A stretch of 9,739 nt of DNA from contig JACCUU010000133.1 in NCBI GenBank assembly GCA_013811645.1, positions 1-9,739 of the forward strand. The letters run 5' to 3'. Both the position numbers and the translations under genes were made by a program. Positions 1-6,849 of the stretch are shown here, in pieces; the stretch's first letter is position 1; every line of letters begins with the position of its first letter. The stretch is from Actinomycetota bacterium (GTDB lineage Bacteria; Actinomycetota; Thermoleophilia; Gaiellales; Gaiellaceae). The notes beneath the pieces were generated by a model, which made no database searches, was not told the DNA's origin, and saw only the letters and a program-made list of their open reading frames with translations.

Positions 1-81
1 GCCCGACGTCGAAGGCTCGTCGTCTCCACCGCAGCCGGCCCCGAGGGTGAGCAGCGCGATCGCACAGAGAAGGCCCCGCAT
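1..81 (-). CDS. Partial CDS: N-terminus of a secreted lipoprotein (cut by window edge)
   Basis: Reading leftwards from an ATG at 81-79, the frame stays open for all 27 codons to the window edge. The translation begins MRGLLCAIALLTLGAGCGG, followed by an acidic/Ser-Thr-rich stretch (DDEPSTSG). That is a typical lipoprotein signal peptide: one early Arg, a hydrophobic core at about residues 4-14, and a lipobox-like LGAGC whose Cys17 would be lipidated. The flexible polar linker after it is usual in actinobacterial substrate-binding proteins and other cell-surface lipoproteins. The mature domain lies outside the window, so the function is unknown. A TAGGAT hexamer lies 8 bases upstream of the ATG and supports this start. 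The gene is divergent from tag, with only 19 bases between the two proposed start codons. The lipobox has Gly at -3, so it is good but not perfect. Confidence 0.72.
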   Translation of the reverse strand, partial: MRGLLCAIALLTLGAGCGGDDEPSTSG

Positions 82-89
82 CGCGTGCG

Positions 90-95
90 ATCCTA
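90..95 (-). promoter_or_regulatory. Probable -10 element TAGGAT for the left-edge lipoprotein
   Basis: The minus strand reads GGTAGGATCGCACGCG directly before ATG 81. TAGGAT fits the actinobacterial -10 pattern TAnnnT and its last T is 8 bases from the ATG, which predicts a transcript with an almost absent 5' leader. I see no TTGACA-like -35 at 16-18 bases. The same ten bases, GGTAGGATCG, recur at 9650-9659 (+) with the same spacing to a start codon. The element lies within the 19-base gap to tag. Confidence 0.5.
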
Positions 96-100
96 CCGTC

Positions 101-673
101 GTGGCCGTCACGAGATGCGAGTGGGCGTCGGGCGGATCCGAGCTCATGCTCGCCTACCACGACGAGGAGTGGGGAGTCCCCTCCCACGACGACCGGCATC
201 TCTTCGAGATGCTCACGCTCGAAGGCGCCCAGGCCGGTCTCTCGTGGAGCACGATCCTGAACAAGCGCGAGGGGTATCGCGAGGCTTTCGCGGGCTTCGA
301 CCCTCAGGCTGTCGTACGATTTGGCCCGAAGAAGATCGACCGCCTCCTCGGGGATCCGGGAATCGTCCGGAACCGGCTCAAGATCGAGTCGACCGTGAAC
401 AACGCCGCACGCGTTCTCGAGGTGCAGGAAGCGCTTGGCAGCCTGGACGGGTATCTGTGGCGTTTCGTCGACGGTGAGCCGATGGTCGGACGTTGGCGCG
501 GCCTCGCCGAGCTCCCCGCGGAGACGGATCTCTCACGCATGCTCTCGAAGGATCTCAAGAAGCGCGGGTTCCGATTCGTCGGACCGACGGTCTGCTACGC
601 GTTCATGCAGGCGGTCGGGCTAGTCAATGACCACACGGTCGGCTGCTTCCGCCTCCCGGAGCTTGCGCCATGA
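101..673 (+). CDS. tag: DNA-3-methyladenine glycosylase I
   Basis: Tag excises 3-methyladenine from alkylated DNA, starting base excision repair in the cytoplasm. From GTG 101 the protein is 190 aa, close to E. coli Tag (187 aa), and matches it along its length. It has RCEW near the N-terminus, AYHDEEWGVP (19-28), LEGAQAGLSW (40-49), LKKRGFRFVG (152-161) and GLVNDHTVGC (173-182). The four zinc ligands of the family are present as Cys6, His20, His178 and Cys182. Glu41 and Trp49 match E. coli Glu38 and Trp46 in the base pocket. An upstream in-frame GTG at 47 would add 18 residues without homology and run antisense through the lipoprotein signal peptide, so GTG 101 is preferred. No clear promoter or Shine-Dalgarno is seen for it. 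Its TGA overlaps the ATG of the cyclase gene (ATGA, 670-673), so the two are probably co-translated. Confidence 0.95.
   Translation: MAVTRCEWASGGSELMLAYHDEEWGVPSHDDRHLFEMLTLEGAQAGLSWSTILNKREGYREAFAGFDPQAVVRFGPKKIDRLLGDPGIVRNRLKIESTVNNAARVLEVQEALGSLDGYLWRFVDGEPMVGRWRGLAELPAETDLSRMLSKDLKKRGFRFVGPTVCYAFMQAVGLVNDHTVGCFRLPELAP
658..661 (+). promoter_or_regulatory. Shine-Dalgarno GGAG of the hydrolase-cyclase gene
   Basis: GGAG lies 8 bases before ATG 670, inside the last codons of tag. With the ATGA overlap this supports ATG 670 and coupled translation. Confidence 0.55.
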
Positions 674-1989
674 CCGCGCCGATCCGGTACACGCGAAGCG
701 GCGACGTCAACATCGCCTACCAGGTCACGGGCGAGGGCCCGTTCGATCTTGTGCTCGTCCCCGGTTTCTTCTCCCACCTCGAGGTCGACTGGGAGTATCC
801 GGCGCACGCTCACTTCCTCGAGCGGCTCGGATCGTTCCCACGTTTGATCCGCTTCGACAAGCGTGGTACAGGGCTGTCGGATCGCGGGGTTGGGCTTCCC
901 GACTTCGAAGCGCGTATGGACGACGTACGAGCGGTCATGGATGCGGCGGAGAGCAGTCGGGCCGCGCTCTTCGGATACTCGGAAGGTGGACCGCTGAGCG
1001 TCCTCTTTGCGGCGACCTACCCCGAACGGACACGTGCGCTCGTCCTGTACGGAACCTACGCAAAGCGCACCGACCCAGATGCTGACTACCCGTGGGCGCC
1101 CACCCGGGAGGACCGGGCGCGAGTCGCCCGCGAGCTCGAGGAGACGTGGGGAGAGAACGTCGACCTCTCGACGATGGCACCCAATGCCGAGCCGGCGATG
1201 GCGTTGTGGTTTCACCGCCGCGGACGCGCTGCTCTCAGTCCAGCTGGCGCGCGTGACCTCATCCTCATGAACTCGAAGGCCGACGTTCGTGAGCTGCTCC
1301 CGTCCATCCAATGTCCGACGCTCGTCCTTCACCGCGGGGGAGATCTCGATGCGCGGGTCGAGGAGGGCCGGTACATCGCCGAGCGGATTCCGGGCGCTCG
1401 CTTCGTGGAGCTCGAGGGAGAAGATCACCTGCTCGTGAAGAATCCGGATCAGATCGTCGACGAAGTCGAGGTGTTTCTGACCGGAGCTCGTCCTGCCCCT
1501 CACTCCGATCGCGTGCTCGCGACGATTGTCTTCACCGACCTCGTGGGATCGACGGCGCGAGCCCGGGACCTCGGCGACGCGCGCTGGGCGGCCCTTCTCG
1601 CCCGGCACAACGAGGCTGTGCGCCGAGAGCTCGCCCGCTTCTCCGGGGAGGAGATCGACACTGCGGGCGACGGATTCCTCGCCCTCTTCGACGGCCCCGC
1701 ACGTGCGGCTCGGTGTGCACTGGAGATCCGCACTGCGCTAGCCGAGCTAGCGCTGGATGTGAAGGCGTCCGTGCACACGGGTGAGATCGAACGCCGTACC
1801 GGTGAGAAGCCGCGCGGGCTCGCCATTCACGTCGCCGCCCGGATCGTTGCGCTCGCGAGCGGGGGCGAGGTGCTCGTGAGCTCGACGACCCGTGATCTCG
1901 TCGAAGGGTCCGGCCTCGAGTTCGAAGATCGGGGCGAGCACGAGCTGAAAGGGATCGAGGGCCCGCGCAGGTTGTTCGCGGCGCGGTGA
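670..1989 (+). CDS. Alpha/beta-hydrolase fused to a class III adenylate/guanylate cyclase domain
   Basis: A 439-aa two-domain protein. Residues 1-272 are an alpha/beta-hydrolase: PGFFSH (31-36) forms the oxyanion-hole region, DKRGTGLSD (63-71) is typical, GYSEGG puts the nucleophile at Ser104, and the triad is probably completed by Asp225 or Asp227 and His253 (GEDHL). Residues 281-439 are a class III cyclase homology domain: VFTDLVGST with metal-binding Asp290, IDTAGDGFLALF with Asp334, VHTGE (368-372) and HVAARI with the transition-state Arg391. The canonical substrate Lys before GD is Asp330 and the usual Asn before xAAR is His387, so ATP cyclization is not assured. The layout resembles M. 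tuberculosis Rv1900c (LipJ), a hydrolase-cyclase fusion that also has unusual active-site residues. No signal peptide or membrane segment is seen, so it should be cytoplasmic. GGAG at 658-661, 8 bases upstream, supports ATG 670. Neither the ester substrate nor the cyclic nucleotide product can be assigned. Confidence 0.9.
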   Translation: MTAPIRYTRSGDVNIAYQVTGEGPFDLVLVPGFFSHLEVDWEYPAHAHFLERLGSFPRLIRFDKRGTGLSDRGVGLPDFEARMDDVRAVMDAAESSRAALFGYSEGGPLSVLFAATYPERTRALVLYGTYAKRTDPDADYPWAPTREDRARVARELEETWGENVDLSTMAPNAEPAMALWFHRRGRAALSPAGARDLILMNSKADVRELLPSIQCPTLVLHRGGDLDARVEEGRYIAERIPGARFVELEGEDHLLVKNPDQIVDEVEVFLTGARPAPHSDRVLATIVFTDLVGSTARARDLGDARWAALLARHNEAVRRELARFSGEEIDTAGDGFLALFDGPARAARCALEIRTALAELALDVKASVHTGEIERRTGEKPRGLAIHVAARIVALASGGEVLVSSTTRDLVEGSGLEFEDRGEHELKGIEGPRRLFAAR

Positions 1990-1990
1990 A

Positions 1991-3421
1991 TCAGCGCGCG
2001 AGCGAGAAGCGGACGAGGCGCTTCATGACATCGGCCACCTCGAGCTTGACGGCGACCGGCTCGCCCAGCGGCAAGTCGTCGCCCTCGCAGCGAGCCGTGA
2101 CCGCCGGCTCCTTGAGCTGCACGGTGCCCCCGCCGTCGTGCTCGTCCACGTCCACGACGACTGCCTGGAACGTCTCACCGATGCTGGGCTCGAGCACCGC
2201 CGCCTCGACGGTCGAGACGATTCCCGACTCGTACTGCTGAGCGCGCCTGTTCGAGACGTCCATCGTCTCAGGCAGTCCCGAAAGCGCCGAGCGCGCCCAG
2301 TCCGGTATGTCAGCGCCGCCCGAAATCGCGACGCACACCTCGCCGACGTAGCGGTCCACGAGGCGCCGCAGTGGCGCTGTCGTGTGCGCGTAGGTCGAGG
2401 CGACTCCAGCGTGAACTGCCTTGTCGGGCGGCTTGCCGTCAAACGCGAGATACCCCGACCCGCGGAGCAGGACGGTCGACTCGGAGACGAACGCGGCGTG
2501 CATCGCCAGCCGTGGATCAAGCTCGCGCACGAGGTCGGCGTACGTGACCTCCTCGGGCCACGGAATCTCGAGCGCCTTCGCTGTTCGCCGCAGGCGGGCG
2601 ACGGCTCCACGATCGGCCTTCGGCAATGTGCGCAGGACGCCGACCCCGGCGCCCAGCATGAGCTCGGCTGCGCCCATCCCGGTCATCAGCGAGATCTGCG
2701 CATTCCAACCCTCGACCGGGAGCGGCGCGCGGTAGCGAAGCGTGTAGCCATTCGAGTCGTTGTGCACCTCCTGCTCCGGGATCGGCAAGGTGATGCCTCC
2801 ACGGCGGGCTTCGCGCTCCTGCCGAAGCGTGCCCACCTCGCGCAGGAGCTGGAGCGATTCCGGCGCCGCGCCCTCATCGAGCGAGCGCTGCACGCCCGCG
2901 TAGTCGAGCTTCTCGCGACTGCGCACGAGGGCCCGGCGAACAGCAACCTCGATGCCCTCGCCGGTCTCGTCGACCTCCATGTCCCAGACGAGCGCAGGTC
3001 GAGTCTCTTCTGGAAGCAGGCTGCCTGCGCTTTCTGAGATCTGCGGTGGATAGAGTCGGGCCTTGTCGTCCGGTGCATACAGGGTCTGACCCCGTGCGTG
3101 CGCCTCCCCGTCCATCGGCCCTCCGGGGGTGACGAACGCCCCGACATCGGCGATCGCGTAGCGGACGCGGTAGCCCTTCCCGCGGCGCTCGAGGTGCATG
3201 GCCTGATCGAGGTCCATCGACTCCGGGGGGTCGATCGTGACGAAGGGAATGGAGGTTTCGTCCGCTTCCGGCAGCCGGGGTGAGCGGACGGACTCGTCGG
3301 CCTCGGCCAGGACTTCGGCCGGAAAGGCCATCGGCACGCGAAGGCTCTCGCGCAGCTCTGCGAAAGCCGACGCGATCTTGGCGTCGTCGGGCGCGGCGAG
3401 GCGAACACGACGCCGGGGCAT
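1991..3421 (-). CDS. RNB-domain exoribonuclease (short RNase II/R relative)
   Basis: A 476-aa protein of the RNase II/R family, processive 3'-5' RNA exonucleases. The catalytic RNB signature is TIDPPESMDLDQAM: Asp64, Asp70 and Asp72 align with E. coli RNase II Asp201, Asp207 and Asp209, but the fourth acidic position (Asp210) is Gln73. YRVRYAIADVGAFV (84-97) and YAHTTAPLRRLVDRY (344-358) are the conserved RNB motifs after the metal site and near the domain end. Residues from about 414 look like a C-terminal S1/OB fold. It is much shorter than RNase II (644 aa): the two N-terminal cold-shock domains are missing, leaving about 55 residues before RNB. A short Gln-containing form is, as I recall, common in actinobacteria. 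It is last in the (-) operon, 9 bases after the amidohydrolase stop, and has no clear Shine-Dalgarno at ATG 3421. It could serve in RNA turnover independently of the other operon products. Confidence 0.9.
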   Translation of the reverse strand: MPRRRVRLAAPDDAKIASAFAELRESLRVPMAFPAEVLAEADESVRSPRLPEADETSIPFVTIDPPESMDLDQAMHLERRGKGYRVRYAIADVGAFVTPGGPMDGEAHARGQTLYAPDDKARLYPPQISESAGSLLPEETRPALVWDMEVDETGEGIEVAVRRALVRSREKLDYAGVQRSLDEGAAPESLQLLREVGTLRQEREARRGGITLPIPEQEVHNDSNGYTLRYRAPLPVEGWNAQISLMTGMGAAELMLGAGVGVLRTLPKADRGAVARLRRTAKALEIPWPEEVTYADLVRELDPRLAMHAAFVSESTVLLRGSGYLAFDGKPPDKAVHAGVASTYAHTTAPLRRLVDRYVGEVCVAISGGADIPDWARSALSGLPETMDVSNRRAQQYESGIVSTVEAAVLEPSIGETFQAVVVDVDEHDGGGTVQLKEPAVTARCEGDDLPLGEPVAVKLEVADVMKRLVRFSLAR

Positions 3422-3430
3422 GGAGAACGC

Positions 3431-4576
3431 CTAGGCCCGCGTCGTGACGGCGATCAGGTCGGCGAGGTTGACCAGCTGGATCGCGGCCCTCATCACGGTG
3501 ACCCGGTCGTCCTCGGTCAGCTCGGGCGCTTCCTGCCAGAGCTCTCCGGCTGTCGCCAGGAGCTCCTGGATCTGCTCGGACTCCGTCGCATGCCCGTCGC
3601 GCTCGCGCGAGGCGTTCGCCGCGAGCCCGAGCGCGCCGATGGCGTCGCGCTGTCGCAGCCACAGCATCGGCACCGCCATGGAGATGTACTGGTGGATGCG
3701 AGCGAAGGTCAGCGGCTGGAAGAGCGATGATCCGCCGAGGGGTTTCGTGAGCGTCGGCGGTGGCTCGCCCTCGACGATTCCGCGCGCCGTTCCCCCGAGC
3801 ATTGCCCGCAGCCGGTCGTCGTCGAAGCCGGCGAGCCGCGCTGACCGTATCGATACGAGCAGCGAATTCGGTTGTCGGCCGTACGGGTAGTCGGATGCGT
3901 ACACGATCTGCTCCGGCGGCACCTGGCGGAAGAGATCGAGGAGATCGAGCGCGCTCCAGACCGAGGTATCGAAGTACACGCCGGGGATTCCGCCCAGGCG
4001 ACCGGCGAGCGCCGCCATGTCCGCGATCCCCGCGTGCGCGATGATCAGCCTGACTCCCTCGTTGCGGCGGACGAGCGCCTCGAGGTTCTCGGCGATCGGC
4101 GGCAGGCCTCGGCCTCCGTGGATGAGGATTGGCACGCCTCGCTCGACCGCGAGCTCGAACACGGGGCCGAGGCGCTCGTCGTCGAGCGCGAAGGCCTGAG
4201 CACGAGGATGGAGCTTGATTCCCCTTGCTCCGAGGTCGAGCGCGCGCCTCGCTTCGTCGATGGGGCTGGCGGTCAGGTCGAGTCGCACGAACGGGATGAG
4301 CCGGCCCTTCGAGCCCTCCCCGTGGGCAAGCGTGCGATCGTTCGGCTTGCAGAACCCGGGTTCTCGATCCGGCTCGTCGAGGCAGAAGACGAACGCACCG
4401 CTGAACCCGAAGCGGTCGAGAAGCGCCGAGAGCTCCTCGTAGCGGCCGCGCATCCCGTCGATGTCGTTCCCGAGGTGCGTGTGGACGTCGAAGAGGTACG
4501 CATCCGTGGGAAGCTCGGAGCGAAGCTCGGCCTCGTACGTCTCGACGATCGCCCGCGCTCGGTCGATCGAGGTCAT
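3431..4576 (-). CDS. Amidohydrolase-family metal-dependent hydrolase with C-terminal helical extension
   Basis: A 381-aa protein. Residues 25 to about 270 form an amidohydrolase-2-type TIM barrel: DVHTHLG (Asp30, His32, His34), GIKLHPRAQ (Lys121, His123), ILIHGG (His153), IIAHAG (His181) and YASDYPYG (Asp229). These residues fit a metal site for hydrolysing C-N bonds, or C-C bonds by decarboxylation, since the family contains both. Residues about 271-381 are a predicted mostly helical extension (LTFARIHQYISMAVPMLWLR, then ELLATAGELWQEAPELTEDD and a final helix) that I do not recognise. The ATG overlaps the TGA of the molybdopterin subunit (ATGA, 4573-4576), and GGAGGA lies 9 bases upstream, so the start is well supported. 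Tight coupling to the hydroxylase suggests action on its product, for example ring opening of an oxidised N-heterocycle. That role is inferred from position only. Confidence 0.85.
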   Translation of the reverse strand: MTSIDRARAIVETYEAELRSELPTDAYLFDVHTHLGNDIDGMRGRYEELSALLDRFGFSGAFVFCLDEPDREPGFCKPNDRTLAHGEGSKGRLIPFVRLDLTASPIDEARRALDLGARGIKLHPRAQAFALDDERLGPVFELAVERGVPILIHGGRGLPPIAENLEALVRRNEGVRLIIAHAGIADMAALAGRLGGIPGVYFDTSVWSALDLLDLFRQVPPEQIVYASDYPYGRQPNSLLVSIRSARLAGFDDDRLRAMLGGTARGIVEGEPPPTLTKPLGGSSLFQPLTFARIHQYISMAVPMLWLRQRDAIGALGLAANASRERDGHATESEQIQELLATAGELWQEAPELTEDDRVTVMRAAIQLVNLADLIAVTTRA

Positions 4577-6849
4577 GCTTGCGCATCCTCCAAAGCCGCC
4601 CAGACGCGCGGTGCGGTCATGGGCAGTTCCCGGAGCCTGATACCGACCGCGGCGGCGACCGCGTTCGCGATCGCGGGCGCGGCGGCGATCACCGGCGCCT
4701 CGCCGATGCCCTTCGCGCCGAAGGGCCCGTCGGGTGCAGGCACCTCGACGATAAGTGTGTCGATGTCCGGAACGCGATCGGCGAGCGGAATCGCATAGTC
4801 GAGGAACGAGCTGGTGAGGAGCTGCCCGCTCTCGTCGTGTACCAGCTCCTCGAAGAGCGCCCAGCCGATGCCCTGCGCTACGCCTCCGCGCATCTGTCCC
4901 TCGACGAGCGCGGGATTGAGCGCTCGACCGACGTCCTGGGCAATGACGTGGGCGAGGAGCGTGACCTCGCCGGTTTCCTGGTCGACTCGGACATGCGCGA
5001 GGTGCGCTGCGACCGACGGCGCGCCGCGCGTCTGCGCCGAGCCGCCGTGCCCCTCGATCGGCTCGTAGCGCCCGCCGAAGCGGAGTGCTTTGGCGGAGAT
5101 CTCCGCGACGGTGATCGAGTGGTCGGGCGAGCCGACCGCGCGCACGGCTCCGTCGACGACCTCGAGGTCAGCCGGTGCGATCTCGAGCTCCTCCGACGCC
5201 GCTTTCAGCAGCTTCTCGCGTGCGGCCTCGGCCGCCTTCAGCACGGCAGCGCCGACCGTGTACGTGACCTTGGAGCCGGCGCTTGCGCCGGAATACGGAC
5301 CGGTGGCGGTGTCGGCGGCGACCACTCGTATTTGGTCGGGAGACAGGCCGAAGGTCTCCGCCGCGATCGCAGCGAAGCCCGTGTTGACACCGCTCATGTC
5401 CACCGCGGACGTGACCACGGTCATCGTTCCGTCCTGGTTCACGCGGCAGACCGCAGCGGCAGGCTCGGTGCCACCCGGCCAGTAGCCAGCGGCGACTCCC
5501 ACTCCCTCGTCGGCCGGGAGCGAAGCGCGCGTCTTCCAGAGCGGATGCTCGCGGATACGCTCGAGCACCTCGACCGCGCCCATGCGCGGGAAGGGATTCC
5601 CACTCACGCCCACGTCGGCCTCCACCACTGCGTTTTGCAGCCGGAGCTCGAGCGGATCGACCTCGAGCTCCGCCGCGAGCTCGTCCAGGAGAGTCTCGAG
5701 CGCGAAGGCGGCGGTCGGGGCGCCGGGCCCGCGGTACGCGCCGAACGTGAATCGGTTCGTCTGGACGCCGTAACCGCGGATGTCGTGCGCCTTCCAGCGA
5801 TATGGGCCGGCGACGAGCAGCGTCGTAATGCCCTCGACCCCCCAGCCTGCGTTCGAGCCGCGATCGACGATCATCCGGGCGGTGAGCGCGGTCAGCGTGC
5901 CGTCCTTGCGCGCGCCGAGCTTGAGATGGGTTACCTGCGCGGATGCGGGATTCGTCGCCTGGAAGTCCTCGGCGCGGGTCAGGACGACCCTGACCGGTCG
6001 CCGCAGCGCGAGTGCGGCGCCGGCAGCGAGCGGCTCCATCAGCGCGAGCTTGCCTCCGAAAGCGCCGCCGAGGGGCTCCGCGACGACGCGGATCCGTTCG
6101 AGTGGCAAGCCGAACGCGCGGGCCAGCTCGCGCTGGGTCACGAACGACCCCTGCGTGCTGGTCGAGACGACCAAAGTCTCATTCGGCTCGAGCCAGGCCG
6201 TGGCGACTTGGGGCTCGATGTAGGCCTGGTACACCCAGGGCGTTCGGAAGGTCCCCGAGACCACGACATCGCTCGTCTCCAGGAGTGCGGTTGCATCGCC
6301 GGAGCTGCGGTGAACGGTGTCGAGCACGTTGTCGGAGAGCTGCTCTTCGTCCCCGTCCTCCTGCCCGTTGTCCACTCCGGCGTGGATCGACTCCATGTCC
6401 CCTCCGCCGGCCTCCTCCTCGACGACCCGGGCGAGCGCGCGGCCGGGCAGCATGGCGTCCTCGACGTCGACGACGGCGGGAAGCGGCTCGTACTGCACGA
6501 CCACGGCTTCGACGGCGTCCTCGGCGGCGGCCTCGTTCTCGGCCACGACCAGCGCGACCGGCTGCCCGGCGAAGACGACCTCCGTGCGTGCGAGCGGCTC
6601 CGTCGTGCGGTCCGAGCCGGCGCCGGTGAGCGGGAGATCGTCGGCGGTCAGGACCGCGACGACTCCCGGCATGGCGAGCGCCGCGTTGCGCTCCACGCGT
6701 TGGATCAACGCATGCGCCTCCGGCGAGAGAACGAGTCGGGCGTGCAGGAGACCATGGACGTGGCCGTCGGCGGCGAAGCGAGTCGCGCCGGTGACCTTGT
6801 CGGGTGCGTCAACCCGGGCGCGCGCGACGCCGATGACGCTCTCCGTCAT
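4573..6849 (-). CDS. Xanthine dehydrogenase-family molybdopterin-binding (large) subunit
   Basis: A 758-aa catalytic subunit of a molybdenum hydroxylase, which inserts water-derived oxygen at an aldehyde or N-heterocycle carbon. Residues 7-132 are the N-terminal a/b hammerhead domain (VTGATRFAAD, FAGQPVALVVAE). Residues about 200 onward bind molybdopterin: GGAFGGK (261-267), GAYRGPGAP (370-378), SGASAGSKVTY (520-530), QGIGWALFEE (659-668) and GPFGAKGIGEAP, whose Glu717 matches the catalytic Glu of the family. The substrate loop AYRGPG is not the AYRCSFR loop of form I CO dehydrogenase, so coxL is not assigned. Residues about 144-183 are an unusually acidic, Gly-rich linker. ATG 6849 overlaps the FAD-subunit stop (ATGA) and has GGAGAAGG just upstream. 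It probably assembles with the next two subunits. No maturation gene (XdhC/CoxD type) is in the window. Confidence 0.95.
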   Translation of the reverse strand: MTESVIGVARARVDAPDKVTGATRFAADGHVHGLLHARLVLSPEAHALIQRVERNAALAMPGVVAVLTADDLPLTGAGSDRTTEPLARTEVVFAGQPVALVVAENEAAAEDAVEAVVVQYEPLPAVVDVEDAMLPGRALARVVEEEAGGGDMESIHAGVDNGQEDGDEEQLSDNVLDTVHRSSGDATALLETSDVVVSGTFRTPWVYQAYIEPQVATAWLEPNETLVVSTSTQGSFVTQRELARAFGLPLERIRVVAEPLGGAFGGKLALMEPLAAGAALALRRPVRVVLTRAEDFQATNPASAQVTHLKLGARKDGTLTALTARMIVDRGSNAGWGVEGITTLLVAGPYRWKAHDIRGYGVQTNRFTFGAYRGPGAPTAAFALETLLDELAAELEVDPLELRLQNAVVEADVGVSGNPFPRMGAVEVLERIREHPLWKTRASLPADEGVGVAAGYWPGGTEPAAAVCRVNQDGTMTVVTSAVDMSGVNTGFAAIAAETFGLSPDQIRVVAADTATGPYSGASAGSKVTYTVGAAVLKAAEAAREKLLKAASEELEIAPADLEVVDGAVRAVGSPDHSITVAEISAKALRFGGRYEPIEGHGGSAQTRGAPSVAAHLAHVRVDQETGEVTLLAHVIAQDVGRALNPALVEGQMRGGVAQGIGWALFEELVHDESGQLLTSSFLDYAIPLADRVPDIDTLIVEVPAPDGPFGAKGIGEAPVIAAAPAIANAVAAAVGIRLRELPMTAPRVWAALEDAQA
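4586..4591 (-). promoter_or_regulatory. Shine-Dalgarno GGAGGA of the amidohydrolase gene
   Basis: The minus strand reads GGAGGA, then 9 bases, then ATG 4576. It lies inside the last codons of the molybdopterin-subunit gene and settles the amidohydrolase start. Confidence 0.65.

Noticed and set aside
47..100. Longer tag start at GTG 47.
   Set aside because: The added 18 residues do not match Tag, which normally begins a few residues before the RCxW zinc-ligand segment, and they overlap the lipoprotein start.
595..1608. 337-codon minus-strand frame opposite the end of tag and the cyclase gene.
   Set aside because: It is a shadow of two well-supported plus-strand genes and shows no family motif.
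2874..4586. 570-codon minus-strand frame overlapping the amidohydrolase and RNB genes.
   Set aside because: The product is Arg/Pro/Ala-rich low complexity in a shifted frame, while both overlapped genes have intact family motifs.
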